A DNA stretch of 64,000 nt, taken from the NCBI RefSeq assembly GCF_000463115.2, contig NZ_AWFX01000057.1:45953-109952 (forward strand), in the 5' to 3' direction. The notes below the pieces were generated by a model. That model worked only from the letters and a program-made list of their open reading frames with translations. It was not told where the DNA came from and ran no database searches. Numbering within the stretch: position 1 is the stretch's first letter; each line of letters opens with the position of its first letter. This DNA is from Franconibacter helveticus LMG 23732. Lineage in GTDB: Bacteria; Pseudomonadota; Gammaproteobacteria; Enterobacterales; Enterobacteriaceae. The translations under genes were made by a program, and so were the position numbers. Shown one piece after another: positions 51,966-58,953 of the stretch.

Positions 51966-53006
51966 TTATCTGGCAAGGGTTACGGTCGAGGGTGATGCCT
52001 GCTCGAAACCGCGTTCAAGGATTTCAAGGTTGGTCATCACTTCAGATTCTCTGACGTAATTTGGCGCGCCGTTTACCAGCGTTTCATAGAGGGAATCATA
52101 GACGCGGCCATAGTCGCCTGGCTCGGCCTGCACCTGTTCGCGCACGGTTTCGCCCGCACCATTTACATACTCAAGCACCCCTTCGCCTTCGTTAGCGGCA
52201 AAACCGGCTTCGCCCGGCATCACGCCCGCTTTCAGGCTGGTCTCCTGCTGGTCGATGCCATAACGCAGGAAAGAGCCCTGGGTGCCGTGCACGATAAACT
52301 TCGGGTAATCAATTTTGACGAAATGGCTGGTTTTAACGATGGCTTTCAGGTCGCCGTAAAACAGCTGCGCTTCAAAAGTATCATCCGGATTGGCTTTATT
52401 ACGCAGGCTGCGGATGTCATAGCTGACATGGTCCGGGCGGCCAAACAGCGAAATTATCTGGTCCATGGTGTGGACGCCAAGGCCATAAAACATGCCGTCC
52501 TGAGGCAGGCCCGGTTTGGTTTCCGCCGTCGGGCGGTAGTAGTCGAAGTGGCTTTCGATTTCGACAATCTGCCCGAGCTTGCCGCTCTCGATCACTTTTT
52601 TCGTGGTGAGGAAGCAGGAGTCGAAGCGGCGGTTCTGGTAAGGGGTTACGGTCAGCCCTTTGCTTCGCGCCAGCTCGAACAGCTCCCGCGCCTCGGCAAG
52701 CGTCGGCGTGAAAGGTTTTTCCACCAGCACATTTTTGCCCGCCTCCAGCGCGCGCTTCGCGTAGTCAAAGTGGCTGTCCGCGTGGGTGCAGACAATCACC
52801 AGCTTCACCGATTCATCGCCCAGCACGTCGTCAAGGTTGCTGGTGAAGTGAATGTGCTGATACTGCGGCTGTTGTTCCAGTTCCGGTTTTTCATGGCGGC
52901 GAAAAATATGGGCCACGTGAAATTTATCTTTGCGGATAAGCACATAAGGCAGGTGATAGCGGGTAGTGCTTTTGCCAAAGCCAATAAAAGCGCAGTTGAG
53001 GGTCAT
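51966..53006 (-). CDS. yhhX: Gfo/Idh/MocA-family oxidoreductase YhhX
   Basis: NAD(P)-dependent dehydrogenase of 346 residues (E. coli 345) with unknown physiological substrate. The Rossmann start is LNCAFIGFGKSTTRYHLP. The family EKP motif is in AGKNVLVEKPFTPTLAE, and the substrate-domain histidine is in YGLGVHTMDQIISLF. The start at 53006 (MTLNCAFIG) follows AAGGAAAAG. Several sugar-acid enzymes share this fold. Confidence 0.94.
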   Translation of the reverse strand: MTLNCAFIGFGKSTTRYHLPYVLIRKDKFHVAHIFRRHEKPELEQQPQYQHIHFTSNLDDVLGDESVKLVIVCTHADSHFDYAKRALEAGKNVLVEKPFTPTLAEARELFELARSKGLTVTPYQNRRFDSCFLTTKKVIESGKLGQIVEIESHFDYYRPTAETKPGLPQDGMFYGLGVHTMDQIISLFGRPDHVSYDIRSLRNKANPDDTFEAQLFYGDLKAIVKTSHFVKIDYPKFIVHGTQGSFLRYGIDQQETSLKAGVMPGEAGFAANEGEGVLEYVNGAGETVREQVQAEPGDYGRVYDSLYETLVNGAPNYVRESEVMTNLEILERGFEQASPSTVTLAR

Positions 53007-53259
53007 ACTCTTTTCCTTATTGCAGACACTCAACTTACCTTAACCCCCAGGGCCGACATCCGCCAGTCAGCGCGCTTTTCCGAATGCAAAAACCTCACTA
53101 TTCCTGGTTCGTTGATTCCATTAGGAAATGCCTGCGAAGGCCTTAAATCAGGAATTCGTTTAGGCCTGAAGCATTAAGGGCGCGTGGTAGTATGCGCGCC
53201 CCGGAAAGTCCGGGCATGTCTCTTTTTACAGACGGGCAACGGAGCCGCGGCAAGCCACC

Positions 53260-53934
53260 ATGGATCGGCGTTTTCTCTTTTTAAATGCAGGAATCTGCTT
53301 CTGGTCGCTCGCGCTCGCGGCCTGGTTCTGTCACCTCCTGAACTGGGCGCTGCCGCTCGCCGGCGTGACCTTACTGGCTTTTATGCTTCATCCTTTACAA
53401 CAGCAGGTTTTTACCATGTTTGGAAAAATGAAAACGACGGCAGAGGCGCCGCAAAATACAATCGTGAAAACGCCGCACCCGGTTGAAAAAGAGCCGCTGC
53501 GCGAAGAAAAACAGAACAACACCCTGGTCGCCGCCGACGTGCACTTTGAGGGCAATATTACTGCCGCCGGGCAGGTATATATTTACGGCACGGTACGCGG
53601 CAATATCGATTCCCGCGACGGCATCATTAAAATTATGCGCAGCGGGCTGGTGGAAGGGAATATTACGAGCAGGGAACTGATTGTCGATGGCACCGTCAAG
53701 GGCGAATGCTGGTCCGATTCCATTGATATCTACGAACACGGAAAGATTCACGGCGCCATCACTTACGCCACGCTTGCCGTTAAAAAAGGCGGCGCGCTGG
53801 TCGGCCAGGCTGAACACCAGCTCCCGGCTGAAACGCTGACCAATATTATTGATTTTTCTGTAGAACAACCCGACGCGGCGGAAAGCGAAGCGATGGTCGG
53901 CCCGCAGCCTGCAAAGGGCAAAAAGCAGGCCTGA
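53260..53934 (+). CDS. Bactofilin (CcmA-like) with two N-terminal membrane segments
   Basis: A 224-residue bactofilin (polymer-forming cytoskeletal protein). Two hydrophobic segments at the N-terminus (about 6-23 and 26-46) are followed by a charged linker. The DUF583 beta-helix domain (about 90-190) shows regular repeats: VHFEGNITAAGQVYIYGTV, GLVEGNITSRELIVDGTVKG, GKIHGAITYATLAVKKGG. The tail is acidic then basic (ends PAKGKKQA). The ATG at 53260 has no good ribosome site; an internal ATG at 53416 (MFGKMKTTAE), with AGCAGG upstream, would give a soluble form. Proteus mirabilis CcmA, of similar layout, affects cell shape and swarming. K-12 lacks the gene between yhhX and ryhB. Confidence 0.88.
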   Translation: MDRRFLFLNAGICFWSLALAAWFCHLLNWALPLAGVTLLAFMLHPLQQQVFTMFGKMKTTAEAPQNTIVKTPHPVEKEPLREEKQNNTLVAADVHFEGNITAAGQVYIYGTVRGNIDSRDGIIKIMRSGLVEGNITSRELIVDGTVKGECWSDSIDIYEHGKIHGAITYATLAVKKGGALVGQAEHQLPAETLTNIIDFSVEQPDAAESEAMVGPQPAKGKKQA

Positions 53935-53963
53935 GCGTTAACCCACCCCGTGGCGCTCAGGCA

Positions 53964-54059
53964 AAAAAAAAGCCAGCACCCGGCTGGCTAAGAAATACTG
54001 GAAGCAATGTGAGCAATGTCGTGCTTTCAGGTGACTCCGTTGGGGAACGCCCTGAACGC
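53964..54059 (-). ncRNA. ryhB: RyhB iron-sparing small RNA
   Basis: Read on the minus strand this 96-base stretch begins GCGTTCAGGG and carries the RyhB core CTGAAAGCACGACATTGC, followed by TCACATTGCTTCCAGTATT. It ends in the terminator AGCCAGC-CGG-GTGCTGGCT with nine T. Core and terminator match E. coli RyhB almost base for base; the first hairpin differs and is about two bases longer. A -10 (TATTAT) and -35 (TGGACA) with an 18-base spacer precede it. RyhB pairs with Hfq and represses iron-using proteins when iron is scarce. It is located as in E. coli, next to yhhY. Confidence 0.95.
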
Positions 54060-54061
54060 AT

Positions 54062-54080
54062 GACAATAATAATCATTATC
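54062..54080. promoter_or_regulatory. Fur box covering the ryhB promoter
   Basis: GACAATAATAATCATTATC matches the 19-base Fur consensus GATAATGATAATCATTATC at 17 positions. It overlaps the ryhB -10 element, so Fe2+-Fur would block RyhB synthesis. Confidence 0.92.
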
Positions 54081-54179
54081 ATTCGCATGTGTCCAGCGAT
54101 TTTTAGCAAAAAATGGCAGTTGACCCCATAAGCGAAACGGCGGAAGGTGAAAGTACATTTAACCGAGGGAGAAAACAGC

Positions 54180-54680
54180 ATGTCATTACACGTGGTTGTC
54201 CGTCACGCCGAAGCCCGGGATACCGAATCTCTGCGCCAGCTCAACGCCATGGCGGAGGTCTACCACGATACGCTGCAAATTCCTCATCCGTCTTTTGAAA
54301 TGTGGCAGGCGCGCATGAGCCAGCCGCCTGCGGGGCGGCGTCAGCTGGTGGGCTGCATTGATGATGTCGTGGCGGGCCACCTTGCGCTTACCGTGGAGCA
54401 AAACCCGCGCCGCAGTCATGTAGCTACGTTCGGCATGAGCGTGCATCCGGCGTACCGCAACCGCGGCGTCGCTTCTGCGCTGATGGCGGAGATGGTGAAC
54501 CTCTGCGACAACTGGCTGCGCATCGAGCGCATTGAACTCACGGTATTTGTCGATAACGCGCCGGCGCTGGCGGTCTACCGCAAGTTTGGTTTTGAAACCG
54601 AAGGCACTGGCAAGCAGTATGCGCTGCGCAACGGCGAGTATATTGATGCCTTTTTTATGGCGCGAATGAAAGCGCGCTAA
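54180..54680 (+). CDS. yhhY: GNAT-family N-acetyltransferase YhhY
   Basis: A 166-residue acetyltransferase (E. coli YhhY, also called AaaT, 162). The E. coli enzyme acetylates several L-amino acids and analogues with acetyl-CoA. The acetyl-CoA motif A is HPAYRNRGVASALMAEM; ERIELTVFVDNAPALAVYRKFGFE is motif B. I chose the ATG at 54180 after GAGGGAGAAAACAGC; an ATG at 54147 would add 11 unlike residues. In E. coli yhhZ and yrhAB follow; here a methionine-type transporter does. Confidence 0.93.
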   Translation: MSLHVVVRHAEARDTESLRQLNAMAEVYHDTLQIPHPSFEMWQARMSQPPAGRRQLVGCIDDVVAGHLALTVEQNPRRSHVATFGMSVHPAYRNRGVASALMAEMVNLCDNWLRIERIELTVFVDNAPALAVYRKFGFETEGTGKQYALRNGEYIDAFFMARMKAR

Positions 54681-54937
54681 AAGCCCCTTTTATCTTCCGC
54701 TCTCCTCCTGCGCGGCGCCGTTTGTTCCAGGCGTCGCGCTCGTTTCCTTTTTTATTCTGCCGCGTTATGCCCTGACTGTTTTTCATATAGCCAAAATTCA
54801 TATGAAATATTTTTTGGTCATTTTAAAGCTATAAACCCTCTCTATATATTTGTCTGAAAAACACCCCAGGCAAAAAACTTCATCCGCCCTCTTTGCCCTT
54901 TCAGCGTGCATGACAGTTTGCAGGATAAATAAAGTTA

Positions 54938-55960
54938 ATGATTGTTCTAAAAAACATATCCAAAATTTTTCAGACGGGAAAAGAGAGCCTGACCGCCGTT
55001 GACGACGTGAACCTTACCATCGCGCGCGGTCAGATTTACGGCATTATCGGCTACAGCGGCGCGGGGAAAAGCACGCTGATACGCCTGCTCAACGGCCTTG
55101 AGAAACCGACTTCCGGCAGCGTGGTCATCGCCGATCACGATATTTCAGCAGCCAAAGGCGAAGCGCTGCGCCGCGCGCGCCTGAAAATCAGCATGGTGTT
55201 CCAGCACTTCAACCTGCTGTGGTCGAGAACCGTCAGCGAAAACATCGCTTTTTCCATGCAGATTGCCGGCGTGCCCAAAGCGGATATTAAAAAGCGCGTG
55301 GCGGAACTGGTGGAGCTGGTCGGTCTGAAAGGCCGTGAAAACGCCTATCCCTCCCGTCTGAGCGGCGGCCAGAAGCAGCGCGTGGGCATTGCGCGGGCGC
55401 TGGCCAATAATCCCGATGTCCTGCTGTGCGACGAAGCGACGTCAGCGCTCGACCCGCAAACCACCGATCAAATTCTCGATCTGCTGAAAGACATTAATAC
55501 GCGCTTCAACCTGACCATCGTGCTTATCACCCATGAAATGCATGTGGTGCGAAAAATTTGCGACCGCGTGGCAGTGATGGAAAACGGAAAAGTGGTGGAA
55601 GAAGGCGACGTGCTACAGGTCTTTACCCATCCGCAAAAAGAAATCACGCGGCAGTTTGTTCGCCAGATCAGCCAGCATGACGACGATGACGCCTTCCAGC
55701 CGGAGCTGGCCGATAACCTGAGCGGCACCATTATTAAGCTCACCTTTGTTGGCACCAGCACGCACCAGCCGGTCGTCGGCGAGCTGACGCTGCGCTACGG
55801 CGTGCCGTTTAATATTCTCCACGGGCGGATGACGCAAACCGCCCAGGGCGTGTTCGGCCAGCTCTGGCTGCATGTCAACGCCACCCAGGAGCAGCTTGAA
55901 AATATTCTCAACGACTTACGCCAGCATGAAATTCAGAGTGAGGTAATTCAACGTGGCTGA
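54938..55960 (+). CDS. MetN-type ABC transporter ATP-binding protein (second copy type)
   Basis: A 340-residue ATPase of the methionine uptake transporter (MUT) family. Walker A is YSGAGKSTL, the signature LSGGQKQRVGIARAL, Walker B VLLCDEATSALDP, and the H-loop His is in LITHEMHVV. A C-terminal ACT-like NIL domain (about 265-340, TFVGTSTHQPVVGELTLRYG) would sense methionine and inhibit transport. E. coli metNIQ lies elsewhere (near 5 min), so this is probably a paralogous system, like Salmonella sfbABC. The promoter region ahead (about 250 bases, A+T-rich near 54790-54860) shows no MetJ box AGACGTCT. It overlaps the next gene by 8 bases. Confidence 0.9.
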   Translation: MIVLKNISKIFQTGKESLTAVDDVNLTIARGQIYGIIGYSGAGKSTLIRLLNGLEKPTSGSVVIADHDISAAKGEALRRARLKISMVFQHFNLLWSRTVSENIAFSMQIAGVPKADIKKRVAELVELVGLKGRENAYPSRLSGGQKQRVGIARALANNPDVLLCDEATSALDPQTTDQILDLLKDINTRFNLTIVLITHEMHVVRKICDRVAVMENGKVVEEGDVLQVFTHPQKEITRQFVRQISQHDDDDAFQPELADNLSGTIIKLTFVGTSTHQPVVGELTLRYGVPFNILHGRMTQTAQGVFGQLWLHVNATQEQLENILNDLRQHEIQSEVIQRG

Positions 55961-56621
55961 TTCATTTTTTCCCCATCTCAAATGGGAGCAGCTGTTTGCG
56001 GCCACGCAGGAAACGCTTTATATGACGGCGCTGTCGGGTATCGCGACGTTTATTCTCGGATTGATTCTGGGGCTAGCGTTATTTTTAACGGCGAAAGGCA
56101 GTTTATTCCAGAACCGCACCCTCTACAGCGTTATTTCCATTGTGGTAAACGTCTTCCGTTCTATTCCTTTTATTATTTTGATTGTGCTGCTGATACCGTT
56201 TACCAAAACGATCATTGGCACCATTTTAGGCGCGAATGCCGCGCTGCCGGCGTTGATTGTCGGCGCGGCGCCCTTCTATGCGCGCCTGGTCGAAATCGCC
56301 CTGCGTGAAGTGGACAAAGGCGTTATTGAAGCCACGCGCTCTATGGGCGCCCGTCTGAGCACGCTGATTTTCCGGGTGTTAATTCCTGAATCGTCGCCGG
56401 CGCTGGTCTCCGGTATTACCGTTACGCTTATCGCGCTGGTGAGCTACAGCGCGATGGCCGGGGTCATTGGCGCAGGCGGTTTAGGCAACCTGGCTTATCT
56501 GGAAGGATTCCAGCGTAACCACAACGATGTCACTCTGGTGGCAACAGTAACTATCCTCGTCATCGTCTTTATTATTCAGTTCGCAGGCGACGCGCTGACG
56601 AAGTATTTAGACAAACGCTAA
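55953..56621 (+). CDS. MetI-type ABC transporter permease
   Basis: A 222-residue inner-membrane permease with five or so helices, for example YMTALSGIATFILGLILG and IPFIILIVLLIPFTKTIIG. The EAA loop that docks on the ATPase reads ALREVDKGVIEATRSMGA. The spacing and size fit MetI (217 in E. coli). It is translated from inside the end of the ATPase gene and followed 23 bases on by the binding-protein gene. Confidence 0.92.
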   Translation: MADSFFPHLKWEQLFAATQETLYMTALSGIATFILGLILGLALFLTAKGSLFQNRTLYSVISIVVNVFRSIPFIILIVLLIPFTKTIIGTILGANAALPALIVGAAPFYARLVEIALREVDKGVIEATRSMGARLSTLIFRVLIPESSPALVSGITVTLIALVSYSAMAGVIGAGGLGNLAYLEGFQRNHNDVTLVATVTILVIVFIIQFAGDALTKYLDKR

Positions 56622-56644
56622 ACACACAACAGAGAATAAATCCC

Positions 56645-57448
56645 ATGAAAAAAGTTCTGACACTGATTGCCGCCGCCACATTAAGTTTCTCCGCCTGGGC
56701 TGATACCTTAACCGTCGGCGCGTCTAACGTTCCGCATGCGGAAATTCTGGAGCAGGCCAAACCTATTCTGGCAAAACAGGGCATCGATCTCGAAATTCGT
56801 CCTTTCCAGGATTACATCCTGCCGAATACCGCGCTGGCGAGCCATGATATCGACGCCAACTATTTCCAGCATATCCCGTACCTGAACAGCGTGCTTAAAG
56901 ATCACGCCGACGATAAAACCTATGATTTCGTCAGCGCAGGCGCCATCCATATTGAGCCGATCGGTATTTATTCAAAAAAATACAAATCGCTGAAAGATCT
57001 GCCCCAGGGCGGCAAAGTGATTATGCGTGACGCCGTGGCGGAAGAAGGCCGTATTCTCTCTATCTTTGAAAAAGAGGGCGTCATTAAACTGAAGCCGGGC
57101 GTGGATAAAGTGGCGGCGCGCATCAGCGACGTGGTGGAAAACCCGAAAAAACTGCAATTCCTCCCGAACGTGGAAGGCTCGCTGCTGCCGCAAATGTACG
57201 CCAATGATGAAGGCGACGCGGTGGTGATTAACGCCAACTACGCCATCGACGCGGGTCTTGATCCGGTAAAAGATCCGATTGCGGTGGAAAGCGGTGAAAA
57301 TAACCCGTACGCCAACATCATTACCGTTCATCGCGGCGACGAGAAGAAAAAAGATATCGTCGCGCTGGTGAACGTGCTGCATTCCAAAGAAATTCAGGAC
57401 TGGATCCGCACCAAATACAAAGGCGCGGTTATTCCGGTAAATAACTAA
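56645..57448 (+). CDS. MetQ/NlpA-family substrate-binding protein, not a lipoprotein
   Basis: A 267-residue periplasmic binding protein with a signal peptide (MKKVLTLIAAATLSFSAWA) and likely cleavage before DTLTVGASN. Family blocks include VPHAEILEQAKPILAKQGI, YFQHIPYLNS, PIGIYSKKYKSLKDL and VVINANYAIDAGL. E. coli MetQ and NlpA have a lipobox cysteine; no cysteine occurs at the cleavage site here, so the protein should be soluble in the periplasm. Methionine (D or L) or a related sulfur compound is the likely ligand by family; iron has been suggested for the Salmonella relative SfbA. Last gene of the three-gene operon. Confidence 0.9.
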   Translation: MKKVLTLIAAATLSFSAWADTLTVGASNVPHAEILEQAKPILAKQGIDLEIRPFQDYILPNTALASHDIDANYFQHIPYLNSVLKDHADDKTYDFVSAGAIHIEPIGIYSKKYKSLKDLPQGGKVIMRDAVAEEGRILSIFEKEGVIKLKPGVDKVAARISDVVENPKKLQFLPNVEGSLLPQMYANDEGDAVVINANYAIDAGLDPVKDPIAVESGENNPYANIITVHRGDEKKKDIVALVNVLHSKEIQDWIRTKYKGAVIPVNN

Positions 57449-57453
57449 AAAAT

Positions 57454-57477
57454 AAGGGAGCCTCGGCTCCTTTTTTA
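57454..57477. terminator. Terminator between the metQ-like gene and the 128-residue gene
   Basis: The inverted repeat GGAGCC/GGCTCC with a 2-base core, extended by A/T pairs, is followed by six T. The T-run ends in the stop codon of the minus-strand gene. Confidence 0.88.
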
Positions 57478-57861
57478 TTTGTTGGTTACGCCATAGTAGG
57501 CCTGATTTGCTCTCTTCTGCTGCTGTTTACTCAGGGCGTTTGCCAACTCCCGCATGCCATTTAACGCCAGTTCAATTTGCTGCGTGCGGCTTTGCTGTTT
57601 ATTAACCGCGCTGGCAAGCCCGAACAGGCCGCAGGAGCGAGTGTTAATGGTAAATAACTGTTCACGCTTGCGTTTTTCAATTTCCTGCAAAATATGCCGG
57701 TAAGCCTGCGGATCGCGATTAATAAAATATGCCTGTCCCTCCGCCTCGCATAAAGCCAGGTCAGAGAGTTTTTCCGCCGGGTTGAGCGCATGCAAATTGT
57801 AAAGCAGCAATGCGGTGCCCGACGCCGCTATCGCGCTAAGATAAATTGCTATCAGTTTCAT
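57475..57861 (-). CDS. Unrecognised 128-residue membrane-anchored or exported protein
   Basis: I do not recognise this protein. It has an N-terminal hydrophobic segment (MKLIAIYLSAIAASGTALLL, residues 1-21) that could be a signal anchor or signal peptide. The rest is polar and helix-prone, with two cysteines (38 and 77) able to form a disulfide in the periplasm. The C-terminal third is rich in Gln, Lys and Asn (NKQQSRTQQIELAL, LSKQQQKRANQAYYG). There is no clear ribosome site before the ATG. It faces the transporter genes across a shared terminator, and a 14-base palindrome lies about 100 bases upstream. Being an open frame bounded by a good terminator supports it being real. Confidence 0.65.
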   Translation of the reverse strand: MKLIAIYLSAIAASGTALLLYNLHALNPAEKLSDLALCEAEGQAYFINRDPQAYRHILQEIEKRKREQLFTINTRSCGLFGLASAVNKQQSRTQQIELALNGMRELANALSKQQQKRANQAYYGVTNK

Positions 57862-58279
57862 TTTAGAATGCGTAAATACAATAAGTTATTTATATAATTT
57901 TTCTAAAATACAGTTGTTTCTATAATAGATAAAGGCTGTCAGAACCCCGGGCCGCCTTTTCAATGATCCGGATCATATTCTGAAAATTTGCCTGTTTTAA
58001 TAGCGTAAAACTATCAAAAGGGTAAAACGGTATAAGTTACGCCAACGCGATCCCGCTATATCGCCCTTGGTTTAACAGCAAAACGGGCAGGAACCCGGCG
58101 TTTAGTGATAGAAATAAGTAATAGATAAAACAGAAGTCAATTTATCTAAGATAATGTTTAGTAACGATTAAAATTTAAAATACCCCGGGAAAAACTAATC
58201 CTTCTCGCTTCACTTAAGAAATTCTCAGTCGTGAGCTTCATCACAACTCGTTACTCTGCGCGCCTGACGGGAGGAAACG
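57862..58279. other. A+T-rich spacer between the 128-residue gene and yicG
   Basis: 418 bases, much richer in A+T than the flanking genes, with no credible gene. It should contain promoters in both directions. It holds the palindrome ATGATCCGGATCAT at 57963-57976. The yicG ribosome site is GGGAGGAAACG directly before its ATG. Nothing else could be assigned. Confidence 0.5.
57963..57976. promoter_or_regulatory. Perfect 14-base palindrome, possible operator
   Basis: ATGATCCGGATCAT is a perfect palindrome about 100 bases upstream of the 128-residue gene. Its length and symmetry suit a dimeric regulator, but I cannot match it to a known one. Confidence 0.35.
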
Positions 58280-58900
58280 ATGTTATTGCATGTACTTTAT
58301 CTTATCGGCATTACCGCCGAAGCCATGACAGGCGCGCTGGCGGCTGGCCGTCGCCGCATGGATACCTTTGGCGTTATTATCATCGCGGCGGTAACGGCGA
58401 TTGGCGGCGGCTCTATCAGAGATATCCTGCTGGGCCATTATCCACTGGGCTGGGTGGCGCATCCGGAGTATCTCATTATTGTCTCCACGGCGGCGGTGCT
58501 TACTACCTTTGTCGCTCCCGTTATGCCCTATTTGCGCCGCCTGTTTCTGCTGCTGGATGCGCTGGGCCTGGTGGTGTTTTCGATAATCGGCGCGCAGGTG
58601 GCGCTGGATATGGGACACAGCCCGGTTATCGCGTCGGTTTCGGCCGTTATTACCGGCGTTTTTGGCGGCGTGCTTCGCGACCTGTTCTGCAAGCGCATAC
58701 CGCTGGTCTTTCAAAAAGAGATTTACGCCAGCGTCTCTTTTGCTTCCGCCGTGCTTTACCTGGCGCTGCAACACGTGGTAGCCAGCCACGACGCGGTGGT
58801 GATGGCGACGCTGCTTTTTGGCTTTACGGCGCGGCTGCTGGCGCTGCGTTTCAGGCTCGGGCTGCCTGCGTTTCACTACCGGGAAAACCCGCACGGCTAA
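58280..58900 (+). CDS. yicG: TRIC-type channel family protein YicG
   Basis: A 206-residue protein (E. coli YicG 205) with seven predicted helices in two similar halves ([20 protein letters not shown] and [19 protein letters not shown]), the internal repeat typical of the UPF0126/TRIC family. Bacterial TRIC proteins form trimeric cation channels; the role of YicG is not known. In E. coli it lies near 82 min, so its place here reflects a rearrangement or different ancestral order. Confidence 0.92.
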   Translation: MLLHVLYLIGITAEAMTGALAAGRRRMDTFGVIIIAAVTAIGGGSIRDILLGHYPLGWVAHPEYLIIVSTAAVLTTFVAPVMPYLRRLFLLLDALGLVVFSIIGAQVALDMGHSPVIASVSAVITGVFGGVLRDLFCKRIPLVFQKEIYASVSFASAVLYLALQHVVASHDAVVMATLLFGFTARLLALRFRLGLPAFHYRENPHG

Positions 58901-58902
58901 GA

Positions 58903-58933
58903 AAACGGGTAGCGTTATCCCCGCTACCCGTTT
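58903..58933. terminator. Terminator between yicG and ggt
   Basis: The inverted repeat AAACGGGTAGCG/CGCTACCCGTTT (12 pairs) has a 7-base loop and only three T after it. It probably serves both convergent genes. Confidence 0.75.
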
Positions 58934-58953
58934 GTCCGCTATGCAGGCATGGC

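Noticed and set aside
54681-54937. MetJ box or other known operator ahead of the metN-like gene
   Set aside because: I looked for AGACGTCT repeats and found none; the repeated TTCATAT motif near 54783-54805 is too weak to name a regulator.
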